A model generated the notes under the pieces. It made no database searches. It was not told the DNA's origin and worked only from the letters and a program-made list of their open reading frames with translations. The position numbers and the translations under genes were made by a program. From Lysobacterales bacterium (GTDB lineage: Bacteria; Pseudomonadota; Gammaproteobacteria; Xanthomonadales; SZUA-36): a DNA stretch of 39,866 bases. The stretch covers positions 66,520 through 106,385 of the forward strand of contig JANQPM010000087.1 of the NCBI GenBank assembly GCA_028289465.1, in the 5' to 3' direction. Positions 15,686 to 24,736 of the stretch are shown one piece after another. How positions within the stretch are numbered: position 1 is the stretch's first letter; the number at the start of each line of letters is the position of its first letter.

Positions 15686-16777
15686 GTGAGTAAACCACTG
15701 CCGATGACCGCGCTGCTAATCGCTGCGGCCAGCTTGTTATCCGCCTGTAAACCTGCCGAACAGCCGCAGGGTGCCGAGCAATCCGAATCTACCGACCGGT
15801 CCGAACCTGTTGAATTATCTCAATCCCGGGAAGTGAATCTCTATTCGGCACGCCAGGAAAGCCTCATTAAGCCGCTGCTGGACCGTTTTACCGCCGAGAC
15901 CGGCGTCAAAGTCAATTTGGTCACCGGCAGAGCGGATGCCTTGCTGCAGCGTCTGCAGAGCGAAGGCGACAATTCACCGGCCGATCTGCTGTTAACCGTC
16001 GATGCCGGGCGCCTGCATCGCGCGGTAGAAGCCGGCGTTACCCAGCCATTTGATTCGGCGACCCTGAGTGACGTGATCCCCGCCAGCTACCGCGAGCCCG
16101 AAGGGCATTGGTACGGGTTATCTTTCCGCGCACGGCCGATTATGTACGCCAAAGACCGGGTTCAACCCGGCGAGTTGTCCACCTACCAGAACCTGGCCGA
16201 TCAAAATTGGCACAACCGTATCTGTATCCGCTCGTCCGGCAACATTTACAACCAATCACTGGTGGCTTCCAAACTGGCCGCCGATGGCGAAGCGGTCACC
16301 GAGGCCTGGGCCCGCGGTTTGGTGCAGAATTTTGCCCGCCCGCCGGCGGGTGGCGACCGCGATCAGATCAAAGCCGTGGCCGCCGGCGAATGCGACATTG
16401 CGGTAGCCAACTCCTACTATCTGGCAGGCATGCTCAGGTCCGATGACCCCGAGCAAGTCACAGCCGCGCAGCAAGTCGCCGTATTCTGGCCCAATCAAAA
16501 CGGTCGCGGCACGCACGTTAATGTGTCAGGCATTGCACTGACCCGTTCTGCGAAGAATCGTGACAACGCCATCAAGCTGGTCGAATTTCTGGTCAGCCCG
16601 GAATCCCAAGCCTGGTATGCCGAGAAAAACGGGGAATACCCGATCCGCGAGAACATCCCCGTCAGCGACATTCTGGCGAGCTGGGGCACGTTCAAGGCAG
16701 ACGCGATCAACCTGAGCGAGCTAGGCAAAAATAACGCCGCTGCGGTGAAGTTGATGGATCGCGCCGGCTGGCAGTAG
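15686..16777 (+). CDS. fbpA: Fe3+ ABC transporter substrate-binding lipoprotein
   Basis: This 363-residue periplasmic iron-binding protein is of the FbpA/FutA1 type. It starts at GTG 15686 and has a lipoprotein signal ending LLSAC (Cys21), then a low-complexity acidic linker (about 22-48). The binding-protein fold begins at EVNLYSARQESLIKPLLDRF. Typical segments are GLSFRARPIMYAKDRV, RICIRSSGNIYNQSLVAS and CDIAVANSYYLAGM, where the adjacent Tyr244-Tyr245 are the expected ferric-iron ligands. The later GTHVNVSGIALTRSAKN also matches the family. It is the first gene of a three-gene operon (permease, ATPase) behind a Fur box. The protein would take free or chelated Fe3+ from the periplasm. Confidence 0.92.
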   Translation: MSKPLPMTALLIAAASLLSACKPAEQPQGAEQSESTDRSEPVELSQSREVNLYSARQESLIKPLLDRFTAETGVKVNLVTGRADALLQRLQSEGDNSPADLLLTVDAGRLHRAVEAGVTQPFDSATLSDVIPASYREPEGHWYGLSFRARPIMYAKDRVQPGELSTYQNLADQNWHNRICIRSSGNIYNQSLVASKLAADGEAVTEAWARGLVQNFARPPAGGDRDQIKAVAAGECDIAVANSYYLAGMLRSDDPEQVTAAQQVAVFWPNQNGRGTHVNVSGIALTRSAKNRDNAIKLVEFLVSPESQAWYAEKNGEYPIRENIPVSDILASWGTFKADAINLSELGKNNAAAVKLMDRAGWQ

Positions 16778-16836
16778 ACGCCGCCATCGAAACCGTACCG
16801 CGCCAGTGGTGGGGGAAGATTCAACTCACCAGCAGT

Positions 16837-18441
16837 TTGCTGCTGGCAGCCGTGCTGATCATGCCGGTGGCTGTGATCGTCGGCTACAGCCTGACCTCGT
16901 CGGACGGAATCTGGTCGCATTTGGCCAGTACGGTTTTAGGGACCTACGTTAAGAATTCGCTTTGGCTGATGGCGGGTGTTGCTGTCGGTACTACCCTGCT
17001 CGGCGTTACCGGCGCGTGGCTGGTGGCCATGTGTGAGTTTCCCGGGCGTAAAATTTTCGAATGGGCCTTGTTGCTGCCGCTAGCCATGCCCGCCTATATC
17101 ATTGCCTATACCTACACCGGGATGCTCGATACATCAGGGCCGGTTCAGTCCTGGTTGCGCGATATCGGCGGCTGGCAATATGGCGAGTATTGGTTTCCGG
17201 CGATTCGCTCACTGGGGGGCGCGATCATCATGCTGTCGCTGGTGCTCTATCCCTACGTCTACCTGTTAACCCGGGCTGCGTTTGTCGGGCAGTCCATCTG
17301 CGTGCTGGACGTCAGCCGGACCTTGGGCAGCGGCCCGTGGCGCAGTTTCTTCAAAGTCGCACTGCCGCTGGCCCGGCCCGCCATTGCGGCCGGATTGGCT
17401 TTGGCCTTAATGGAAACGCTGGCCGATTACGGCACAGTTAAATACTACGGTGTCAGTACGTTCACGACCGGTATCTTTCGTACCTGGTATGGACTGGATA
17501 GCCTGGCCGGGGCAGCGCAACTGGCCAGTGTATTGCTCGGTTTTGTGATTCTGGTCATCGTGCTGGAACGCCTGTCGCGGCGACGAATGCGCTACCATGC
17601 CACCAGCCAGCGCCATCAAGCGATTCGCCGTCATTCATTGCGCGGCCGGCACCGGGTATTGGCGGTACTGTTCTGCCTGACAACAGTGACGCTAGGCTTT
17701 TTGCTGCCGGCCGGACAGTTGCTGTCATGGGCCATCCAGACCGCGGCGGAAACGATCAACCCTGGGTTTTTCAAGCTGATCGTCAATAGCGTCGGCCTAG
17801 CGGCGACAGCGGCAGTACTGGCTTCCGTATTGGCCTTGTGGTTCGGCTATCAACGGCGCACGTCAAATACTCCCACCGTGCGGCTGGCCGGCAATCTGAT
17901 CGGTATGGGTTATGCCATTCCCGGCATGGTCATCGCGGTGGGGGTGATCATTCCGCTAGCCTGGTTTGATAACACACTGGATCAGTGGTTACGCACTCAA
18001 TTTAACTTCAGCACCGGCCTGTTGCTCAGCGGTACTGTGGTAGCGTTAATACTGGCCTACACCGTGCGTTTTCTGGCCGTTGCCCTGCAAAGCGTGGATG
18101 CCGGCTTGCAGAAGATCACACCGGCGATGGACGAAGCGGCTCAACTTCACGGTTACAGCAACCTGCAAACGCTGCGCCGGGTGCATATACCGCTGTTAAA
18201 AGGGAGCCTGCTGACCGCAGTGCTATTGGTGTTCGTCGATGTGCTGAAAGAGTTGCCCGCGACCCTGATCCTGCGGCCGTTCAACTTCAACACGCTGGCC
18301 GTGCGCGCTTTTGAACTGGCTTCTGACGAACGTCTGGCCGATTCGGCCACAGCCGCCCTGACCATTGTCCTGGCCGGCATCGTCCCGGTGATTTTGCTCA
18401 GCCGTTCCATTACCCTGTCCCGCCATGAACGCACTGCTTAA
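16837..18441 (+). CDS. fbpB: Fe3+ ABC transporter permease
   Basis: This is a fused two-domain permease (534 residues from TTG 16837), as usual for FbpB/SfuB-like proteins. It has about 12 membrane helices and two copies of the ABC permease EAA loop region: LDVSRTLGSGPWRSFFKVALPLARPAIAAG in the first half and MDEAAQLHGYSNLQTLRRVHIPLLKGSL in the second. The start is uncertain: the frame is open back into the end of the preceding gene, and a GGTGGGGGAAG lies near 16807-16817, so translation may begin upstream of 16837. The 3' end overlaps the ATPase start by 17 bases, indicating translational coupling. Confidence 0.9.
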   Translation: MLLAAVLIMPVAVIVGYSLTSSDGIWSHLASTVLGTYVKNSLWLMAGVAVGTTLLGVTGAWLVAMCEFPGRKIFEWALLLPLAMPAYIIAYTYTGMLDTSGPVQSWLRDIGGWQYGEYWFPAIRSLGGAIIMLSLVLYPYVYLLTRAAFVGQSICVLDVSRTLGSGPWRSFFKVALPLARPAIAAGLALALMETLADYGTVKYYGVSTFTTGIFRTWYGLDSLAGAAQLASVLLGFVILVIVLERLSRRRMRYHATSQRHQAIRRHSLRGRHRVLAVLFCLTTVTLGFLLPAGQLLSWAIQTAAETINPGFFKLIVNSVGLAATAAVLASVLALWFGYQRRTSNTPTVRLAGNLIGMGYAIPGMVIAVGVIIPLAWFDNTLDQWLRTQFNFSTGLLLSGTVVALILAYTVRFLAVALQSVDAGLQKITPAMDEAAQLHGYSNLQTLRRVHIPLLKGSLLTAVLLVFVDVLKELPATLILRPFNFNTLAVRAFELASDERLADSATAALTIVLAGIVPVILLSRSITLSRHERTA

Positions 18442-19453
18442 ACTGGATCAAATCAGCCTGGCCTATGATGGCAATACGGTTGTCGATGGCATCAGCCTGG
18501 CACTGGATGCCGGAGAAATCGGCTGCCTGCTGGGTCCCAGCGGCTGTGGAAAAACCTCTTTGCTGCGCGCGATCAGCGGCTTCGAACCCGTACAGCAAGG
18601 CAGTATTTTCCTGCAAGACCGTTTGCTGTCGAATCCCGCTCAGCGCATTCCGCCGGAGCAGCGCAATATCGGCATGGTGTTTCAGGACTTTGCGCTGTTT
18701 CCTCACCTCAACGTGGCCGACAATATCGCGTTTGGGCTGCACCGGATGCCGGCCGAGCAGCGCCGGCAACGGGTCGCCGAGTTACTCACCCTGACCCGCC
18801 TGGAAAGCTACACGAGTCAATATCCGCATCAGCTATCCGGTGGGCAGCAGCAGCGTGTCGCACTGGCCAGGGCGATGGCGCCGAAACCCGAAATCCTGCT
18901 GCTGGACGAGCCGTTCTCCAATATAGATACCGACCTGCGCGAACAACTGGCCGCGGAAGTCCGCAACATTCTTAAGAGCGAGCAGATCACTGCAGTCCTG
19001 GTCACGCACGACCAGATGGAGGCTTTTGCAATGGCGGACAAAATCGCAGTATTGGGCCAGGGCACGCTACAGCAATGGGGCACGGCCGATGACATCTACC
19101 GTCGACCGAACAATCGCTTTGTGGCTGAATTTATCGGCCATGGAACCGTGTTGAGCGCGACGGTTCTGGACCGCGGACGCATTCAAACCGAGTTAGGCCC
19201 GGTAGCGACTGAAGCACCGGTCAACCTGCCCGCGGGGAAGACTTGCCATCTGCTGCTACGGCCTGACCAGGTGATGCTCGATCCGGCCAGTTCGGTCCGC
19301 GCTAGTATTGTTGACCGGCGTTTCCGCGGACAGTACTACTTTTATACGCTGCAGGCCGGCACACTGCAGCTCACCTGTTTAAGCGATGCTGCGTACCCGG
19401 TCGGTCAGGATATCGGCATCTCTTTGGTAGTGAAGTCCGCGATCGTTATCTGA
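18425..19453 (+). CDS. fbpC: Fe3+ ABC transporter ATP-binding protein
   Basis: This 342-residue ATPase powers the iron transporter. Walker A is GPSGCGKTS (about residues 38-46), the Q-loop is VFQDFALFPHL, the signature is LSGGQQQRVALARAM, Walker B is ILLLDEPFSNID, and the H-loop is VLVTHDQMEAFAMADKI. A C-terminal regulatory TOBE-like domain follows (from about residue 240, including LRPDQVMLDP). This layout is standard for FbpC/PotA-type ATPases. It overlaps the permease gene by 17 bases and ends the operon. Confidence 0.93.
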   Translation: MNALLKLDQISLAYDGNTVVDGISLALDAGEIGCLLGPSGCGKTSLLRAISGFEPVQQGSIFLQDRLLSNPAQRIPPEQRNIGMVFQDFALFPHLNVADNIAFGLHRMPAEQRRQRVAELLTLTRLESYTSQYPHQLSGGQQQRVALARAMAPKPEILLLDEPFSNIDTDLREQLAAEVRNILKSEQITAVLVTHDQMEAFAMADKIAVLGQGTLQQWGTADDIYRRPNNRFVAEFIGHGTVLSATVLDRGRIQTELGPVATEAPVNLPAGKTCHLLLRPDQVMLDPASSVRASIVDRRFRGQYYFYTLQAGTLQLTCLSDAAYPVGQDIGISLVVKSAIVI

Positions 19454-19543
19454 TGTATTCCCGCTTCGCGCACAGTGGAAAGTCGTTGCTTCAATAACCA
19501 GTGAAAAAAGCCGCACCGATATTTGAGGGTAAAGTGATGTTTT

Positions 19544-19571
19544 TTGTATAGACTGTCAATCCAGGTACAAT
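19544..19571 (+). promoter_or_regulatory. Weak candidate promoter before the DUF2269-like gene
   Basis: -10 TACAAT (19566-19571) with TTGTAT (19544-19549) 16 bases upstream. Only three of six -35 positions match the consensus, so this is a position-based suggestion for the 19629-21386 transcript. Confidence 0.3.
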
Positions 19572-19628
19572 ACTCGGATCAGCGTCGGCGCCAAGTTTAG
19601 TCATTCAGCGGAATGATAAGGAACACAG

Positions 19629-20108
19629 ATGAGCTACCCTTTCTGGAAATTGCTGCATATCGCGTCGGTGGTTATATTCCTGGGAAACATCCTGACAGGA
19701 CTGTTTTGGGCCGCCCAGGCCAAGCGTTCCCGGAATTTTTCGCTTATCGCATCAACGTTTGACGCAATCATTCGAAGCGACCGGCTTTTTACGATGCCCG
19801 GAGTGATAGGAATATTGGTGGCCGGAGTCGTGGCCGCAATCCACGCAAAACTTCCTCTGCTGGGGACCGGCTGGATATTCTGGTCCATTGTCATGTTTAC
19901 GATATCCGGCGTTGTATTCGGGTTGCAGATCGCACCTTTGCAGCGCCGCCTGGCCGCCCACGCCCATGCCTCGAAGGATACCGAACAATCGTGGAGCGAG
20001 TTCGACAAGCTTTACAAGAAATGGGAGATATGGGGCCTGGTGGCACTGGCCACCCCTGTTATCGCTTTTGTGATCATGGTGCTGAAGCCAGCCTTGCCGG
20101 CGCTGTGA
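19629..20108 (+). CDS. DUF2269-like integral membrane protein
   Basis: This 159-residue protein has four hydrophobic helices (about 5-27, 53-71, 80-100, 135-155). The N-terminus FWKLLHIASVVIFLGNILTG, with a His in the first helix, and AIIRSDRLFTMPGVIGILVAG are typical of the DUF2269 family. The function of the family is not established. The gene lies 120 bases ahead of NnrS, and both are haem/copper-associated-looking membrane proteins, so a shared role in respiration or nitric-oxide handling is possible but only inferred. Confidence 0.7.
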   Translation: MSYPFWKLLHIASVVIFLGNILTGLFWAAQAKRSRNFSLIASTFDAIIRSDRLFTMPGVIGILVAGVVAAIHAKLPLLGTGWIFWSIVMFTISGVVFGLQIAPLQRRLAAHAHASKDTEQSWSEFDKLYKKWEIWGLVALATPVIAFVIMVLKPALPAL

Positions 20109-20228
20109 ATTCCCGTAACCCGTCGCACGACACGGTGTACTTCGTACGCCGGTGCGGCCCGCAGCCACCACATTCGTATGCCCTTCGTCAGCATTCCATC
20201 GCACGGATACCTGGCTCGATAGAATAAA

Positions 20229-21386
20229 ATGAAAATCGCACTATTCAATTTAGGCTTCAGGCCATTTTTTCTTTTAGCGCCACTGTTTGCCGTTATTTCC
20301 ATTGGTCTTTGGGGGCTGTATTACTTTGGCATATCCAATCAAGCCATTTCCTCAGTCAGCAGTTCCTATTGGCATGCCCATGAGATGGTGTATGGGTACG
20401 CCATGGCGGTTATCGCGGGTTTTTTGCTGACGGCGGTCAGAAACTGGACCGGAATTCAAACGCTAAGCGGACCACTGCTTTCGGTACTTGCCGGCCTTTG
20501 GCTCGCTGGGCGGGTTTGTATGGCCGCAGGATTTATCGAAGCCGCCTGTTTGTTTGACTTAACGTTTATGTCCTGTCTTGTCTATGCGGTGTTAGCGCCA
20601 ATTGTCAAAGCCGGACAACGCAAGCAGGCGGCCGTGTTGTCAATACTGATTTTGCTTTTAGTATTCAATGGCTTGTTTTACCTCGGTGCACTGGGATACC
20701 TGGAAAGCGGCTTGTATCTCGGCGTGTACGGCGGCTTCTATCTGGTGATCGGTCTGATCCTGGTGATGGCAAGGCGGCTGATGCCGTTTTTTATCGAACG
20801 CGCGATGGAGGGGGAAATACAGCTTCGTCATTCCGCTTTCCTCGACCGGGCAATTCTGCTGGCCTTTCTAGTATTTTATGTCGCTGAACTCAGCGGGATG
20901 CCGCGTTCTATTTCAGCATACGCAGCATTATTATTGTTCTGTGCCAATGCCATGAGACTATGTCTTTGGCATATTGGGGACATATGGCGCAGTCCATTGC
21001 TGTGGGTATTGTATGTTTCGCTTTGGTCGATCAATCTGGGGTTTTTGTTACATTTCCTGGTGCTCTACTCGCCAGTTTCGACATTTACCGCAATACATGC
21101 GATGGCCTACGGCGGCATCGGGTTGATTACTCTCGGCATGATGGCGCGCGTTGCACTGGGGCACACAGGAAGAAATGTGTACCAACCACCTAGAGCTATT
21201 TCCCCGATATTTCTGCTGTTGGCGGCAGGCACGCTAATCAGAGTCCTTATGCCGATTTTCATACCTGAGCTGTATCCGTGGTGGATTGGCCTTTCGCAAC
21301 TGCTGTGGATAGTTTCGTTTTCAGCATTTTTATTGGTCTACCTCCCAATGCTTATTGCACCCAGGGCTGATGGGAAATATGGCTAG
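20229..21386 (+). CDS. NnrS family membrane protein
   Basis: This 385-residue polytopic protein has about 10-12 predicted helices. The N-terminus FNLGFRPFFLLAPLFAV and the motif YWHAHEMVYGYAMAVIAGFL with conserved histidines mark the NnrS family. TAVRNWTG and the later ARVALGHTGR are also family motifs. NnrS proteins are haem- and copper-containing membrane proteins linked to denitrification and nitric-oxide tolerance. No denitrification genes are visible in the window, so the protein probably serves NO stress defence. I saw no clear FNR/NnrR site upstream. Confidence 0.88.
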   Translation: MKIALFNLGFRPFFLLAPLFAVISIGLWGLYYFGISNQAISSVSSSYWHAHEMVYGYAMAVIAGFLLTAVRNWTGIQTLSGPLLSVLAGLWLAGRVCMAAGFIEAACLFDLTFMSCLVYAVLAPIVKAGQRKQAAVLSILILLLVFNGLFYLGALGYLESGLYLGVYGGFYLVIGLILVMARRLMPFFIERAMEGEIQLRHSAFLDRAILLAFLVFYVAELSGMPRSISAYAALLLFCANAMRLCLWHIGDIWRSPLLWVLYVSLWSINLGFLLHFLVLYSPVSTFTAIHAMAYGGIGLITLGMMARVALGHTGRNVYQPPRAISPIFLLLAAGTLIRVLMPIFIPELYPWWIGLSQLLWIVSFSAFLLVYLPMLIAPRADGKYG

Positions 21387-21486
21387 CAGTGCGGGTATAG
21401 CTTTCGCGCAACAGGCACCATGCCCGTCATAGGAGTATTAAATTGAAACTGATTTTGAGTAATTATCGCTCTGACTCCAACAACCG

Positions 21487-21945
21487 ATGCACAAGATAGA
21501 TATTCGAGAAGCGGCCAGAGAAGACATCGAACAGTGGGCAGAAATGCGGGCCGTTCTTTGGCCTGAAGCTAGCGACGATCATATCTCAGAAATAAAAGAA
21601 TATTTTTCCGGGGCATCTATTGACATTGTCCAAGCCTATATCGCGGAAGCCGGATCGAATATTGTTGGGTTTCTAGAACTGAACATACGGAATTTCGCAG
21701 AGGGCAGCCGTAGTCCGAAGCTGCCCTATGTCGAGGCCTGGTATGTCAAACCCGAGTATCAAGGCAGAGGTTGCGGCAAACAATTGATGCAAAAAGCCGA
21801 ACGATGGGCGATATCACAAGGCTACTCGGAGCTGGCCAGCGATACTGAAACTGACAACCACCGAAGCATCGCCATGCACAAGCATCTGGGTTTTATCGAA
21901 ACAGAACGTATCGTTTGTTTTCTGAAAAGCCTGAGAAAGACATAA
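21487..21945 (+). CDS. GNAT acetyltransferase resembling aminoglycoside 6'-N-acetyltransferase
   Basis: This 152-residue GNAT-fold enzyme uses acetyl-CoA. The cofactor motif is VKPEYQGRGCGKQLMQKAE (87-105). The whole layout follows the AAC(6')-I family: N-terminal EQWAEMRAVLWPEASDDHI, central VEAWYVKPEYQGRG, then ELASDTETDNHRS (115-127) and HKHLGFIETERIVCF (131-145). The last two blocks, with ASD..x3-4..N..S and H..LGF.ETER.V.F, are characteristic of aminoglycoside 6'-acetyltransferases. Chromosomal members occur in environmental bacteria and their natural substrate is often unknown. It lies alone between NnrS and the peptide cluster. Confidence 0.8.
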   Translation: MHKIDIREAAREDIEQWAEMRAVLWPEASDDHISEIKEYFSGASIDIVQAYIAEAGSNIVGFLELNIRNFAEGSRSPKLPYVEAWYVKPEYQGRGCGKQLMQKAERWAISQGYSELASDTETDNHRSIAMHKHLGFIETERIVCFLKSLRKT

Positions 21946-22473
21946 CCGCCAATCACTTTCTCGGTCACTCGCTATCGATGGTCTTGACTGCTCTTCTTAT
22001 CACAGTTGACAAAAGCAGATCAGAGCAAACCCTATTCGACATCGGTTTTTGCTCCAACCCCAATAAGCGCTCTGTTCATCAAGTCATATTCGGTCAAGCA
22101 ACGCTAAAGCTGCCGGGGCAACAGCTCAATTTTCGCTTTATGATCCGCTTCCTGGTGGTGGGTACCGATATCAACAGCTTGTCGCTTTTTCGCGGGTTAT
22201 TTTCCGCCGAAAATTTCCCAGGAGTCAATGCAGAAACTAACGTTTTAGGCTGACTCCATACCGCACCTGCCTTCAGAACTCAAGTTGGTCTACAGGTTTT
22301 GTCATATTCGGGATTGCTAAAAAGTATCTCACGGGGAAGTTTGTTGACACTAGACCTACTCCTATGTTACTCATTCAAGTAGGACAAGGGGAGGATATAA
22401 ACTGTCACTCCCTTACTCCGTTCAACCGCAGATAGCGGCTTTGCTCTTCTTGGCAGTAGGGTAAGAAACAAGG
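21946..22473. other. Gap of about 530 bases without a supported gene
   Basis: A frame from 21915 to 22253 exists on the plus strand but begins inside the acetyltransferase gene, lacks a ribosome-binding site and shows no recognisable motif. A perfect -35 hexamer TTGACA lies at 22344-22349 without a good -10 at the right distance. Near the right end, AAGGGGAGG (22386-22394) precedes an in-frame hydrophobic segment that is closed by TAA at 22462; see the following gene. The cluster promoter is probably in this gap. Confidence 0.5.
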
Positions 22474-23187
22474 ATGGATAATCGTGCGCTGTTCAGTCGC
22501 ATCGGCGGCTGTTGGCACAAGGGAAATGCTAACGCACTTGAGCATGTACTAGCAGAAGCTGGCACTGCCAATGCGGGCCTGCAACAAGAGAGTAAGGGTG
22601 CCAATGAAACCCATTACGTTCTTGCTTTTGGTCATTTTAGATATAGCTGTCTGGAGCAGGCGGGCACAGCAAAACGGCTGGAACATCTTGCGTTAAGCCT
22701 GGAGCACCTATCCCGCGTCAACCCCTCTGAATCTGATGTCGAAAGCGAAGTCTATGCGCTGGCTGCAGGAGTCTATGGCATCGAAATACGCATTGCGGCC
22801 GGTCATGCCAAGAACATCAAAACCAAATTTTCGAAAGCACTAAGCCGGGCAAAAAAACTCAACCCGAAAAACGGCCGGGCATTCTTCGTTGAAGGCGTTT
22901 CACTAATTTCCGTTCCCGCACTGTTTGGTGGCGGTAAAAAGAACGCACTTGTTCATTTGCGAAAGGCGGCCGACCTGCTTGAATCGGAGACATCGGCGTT
23001 ACCCTACAACTGGGGCCTGGACGAGTGCTATTCCTGGATTGGACGCATTTTGAATTCAAGCAACGACGTTGCAGGAGCAACCGTAGCCTACAGAACCGCC
23101 TTGTTGGTAAATCCCGATTTAATCGAAGCGAAAAATTTTCTGGCTCTGCATCCTGACAGCAGACAACTCAAATCAACCGGAACCTGA
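22474..23187 (+). CDS. TPR-like protein at the head of the peptide cluster, possibly missing its signal peptide
   Basis: This 237-residue, mostly helical protein has the central motif GVSLISVPALFGGGKKNALVH (about 141-161) followed by NWGLDECYSWIGRI and a TPR-like repeat (AYRTALLVNPDLIEAKNF). The same G-V-x(6)-P-x(2)-x-G-G-x-K-x-x-A pattern occurs in the exported protein at 30190-30939, so the two are paralogues bracketing the peptide genes. That paralogue has a signal peptide; this one starts abruptly at ATG 22474. Directly upstream, in frame, is a signal-like segment (KLSLPYSVQPQIAALLFLAV) that lacks a start codon and ends in TAA at 22462-22464. Either the gene decayed at its 5' end or the ATG is real and the protein is cytoplasmic. 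Twelve bases separate it from the YcaO gene. Confidence 0.7.
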   Translation: MDNRALFSRIGGCWHKGNANALEHVLAEAGTANAGLQQESKGANETHYVLAFGHFRYSCLEQAGTAKRLEHLALSLEHLSRVNPSESDVESEVYALAAGVYGIEIRIAAGHAKNIKTKFSKALSRAKKLNPKNGRAFFVEGVSLISVPALFGGGKKNALVHLRKAADLLESETSALPYNWGLDECYSWIGRILNSSNDVAGATVAYRTALLVNPDLIEAKNFLALHPDSRQLKSTGT

Positions 23188-23199
23188 AAGGACATCGGC

Positions 23200-24672
23200 G
23201 TGGCAGTATCAATTCAATCCGCTCAGATCAACCATAGCATTGGCCATTTTCCGTATATGACGGCAACCGAGGACGCAGGCGGTCTGCGGGATATTTATTC
23301 GATGTATGTGCCACGCGGGCCGATCAGAAAATACGTCACCTATTTCCGAGCCGGAGGCGGTATGCCGCTCTATGTCGGGCATAGCGAATACTATGAGTTT
23401 GATGACGTTATTCGAAACATCATCGGTTTTCCATCCATCAACAGCGGATATCGCGACGGCATGTTCGGTGGCGGCAAAGGCCATGATATCCCCGGCATGA
23501 CGATCTCCGGAGTGGCAGAAACTTTCGAGCGGGCTTTAGGCGCGTTCGGCTATTTTCAAAAAGCCGGAAACATCGTCCTGGGTACAGCCAATTCACTAGA
23601 AAAGAACGGTCTGAAATGCCTCGGACCGGAAGAACTGCCGCTGTTCGCACCTGAACAATTTGAAACCGACCCGTTAATCAGCAAGCGTTTTGTGCCGTTC
23701 ACCGATGAGACTTTTCTTGGATGGGTAGAGGGCGAACGCCTGGTTTCCAAAGAAAAGATCTGGGTACCCGCGCATGTTTGCCTGCCGTTTTACCTGCGCT
23801 CGGATCGCCGCGAACAAAGCATCGGCTATTTCACCACCGGCGGCCTGGCAGTGCACGTTAACCGGGAAGAAGCCATATATCACGGCATGCTCGAGCTCAT
23901 TGAGCGTGACAAGGTCAACCTGCGATGGGTCTGCGGTCAGGCACCCAATCAGATTAATATCGACCAGCCCCTGCAGTCGGTTCACCTGAAACGGCTGGTG
24001 GACATATCCAAGTCCTTGCCGATCGATTTCAACTTTTATTCCCACGATACCGAAATTGAAGAAGTCCCGGTGGTCACGGTCATCGCTTATTCGCCGGGCT
24101 TCAGGCAATACGCATACTACGCTGGCGGCGGTGTCGGCCTGGATATCGAAGAGTCCATGCTCTACGCGGTCTCCGAATACGGCCAGTCCGAGGGCACCTT
24201 ACGGGCCTTGCTGCTTGCACCGAAATGGGATTTATCTGCGGCCACCAGGATGCTGTTCGACGTCGAGGAAGACGTCGATGTTAAAGATATCGACATGTTT
24301 TTCAAAATCGTCAGCTATTACGGCTATGAGAAAAACTTTAAGAAGATGAACTGGTATCTGGGCCAGGGAGAAAAACGTTCCATTTCCTCTTACCCGAACT
24401 CGCCGATTCATACCACAGAGAAACGCTATGCGGAGATGCTGAACATCATCGATAAATATCATATCGACCCAATCATCTTCGACCTTAGTCCTCCGCAAAT
24501 GAAACACCTGCGGCTGTTCCGCACTTTTTGTCCGGAACTGGCAGCGCCCTATGTCCAGAACATGCCGATGCTGGCACACCCCCGCTACTACGACATGCCG
24601 CAAGAACTGGGCTGGGCAGACAAGAAATTTACTTTTGATGATCTGGTTAAAGATCCTCAACCATATCCATAG
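23200..24672 (+). CDS. YcaO-domain azoline-forming cyclodehydratase (SagD-like)
   Basis: This 490-residue protein starts at GTG 23200. YcaO enzymes use ATP to activate backbone amides of a precursor peptide so that Cys, Ser or Thr side chains cyclise to azolines. Three ATP/Mg-binding blocks are visible: TISGVAETFERALGAF (101-116), GLAVHVNREEAIYHGMLELIERD (215-237), and GVGLDIEESMLYAVSEYGQSEG (311-332). The protein ends exactly in PQPYP (486-490), the C-terminal P-x-P-x-P signature of azoline-forming YcaO proteins that work with a partner protein. Length is somewhat greater than streptococcal SagD (about 450). It lies directly before the precursor gene and the ThiF-like partner. Thioamide- or amidine-forming YcaO proteins usually lack the PxPxP tail, which argues for thiazole/oxazole chemistry here. 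Confidence 0.95.
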   Translation: MAVSIQSAQINHSIGHFPYMTATEDAGGLRDIYSMYVPRGPIRKYVTYFRAGGGMPLYVGHSEYYEFDDVIRNIIGFPSINSGYRDGMFGGGKGHDIPGMTISGVAETFERALGAFGYFQKAGNIVLGTANSLEKNGLKCLGPEELPLFAPEQFETDPLISKRFVPFTDETFLGWVEGERLVSKEKIWVPAHVCLPFYLRSDRREQSIGYFTTGGLAVHVNREEAIYHGMLELIERDKVNLRWVCGQAPNQINIDQPLQSVHLKRLVDISKSLPIDFNFYSHDTEIEEVPVVTVIAYSPGFRQYAYYAGGGVGLDIEESMLYAVSEYGQSEGTLRALLLAPKWDLSAATRMLFDVEEDVDVKDIDMFFKIVSYYGYEKNFKKMNWYLGQGEKRSISSYPNSPIHTTEKRYAEMLNIIDKYHIDPIIFDLSPPQMKHLRLFRTFCPELAAPYVQNMPMLAHPRYYDMPQELGWADKKFTFDDLVKDPQPYP

Positions 24673-24736
24673 GTTCAGTATGCCAAGCTCACCAATGGAC
24701 TTTGACTCGTTCCGATATTCGTAAAGGAGGAAGACT

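Noticed and set aside
21915..22253. 112-codon plus-strand frame after the acetyltransferase
   Set aside because: It starts inside the upstream gene, has no ribosome-binding site and shows no motif; neither strand gives a recognisable product.
22344..22372. Promoter for the peptide cluster (TTGACA at 22344-22349)
   Set aside because: The -35 is perfect, but no hexamer 16-18 bases downstream matches a -10 in more than three positions.
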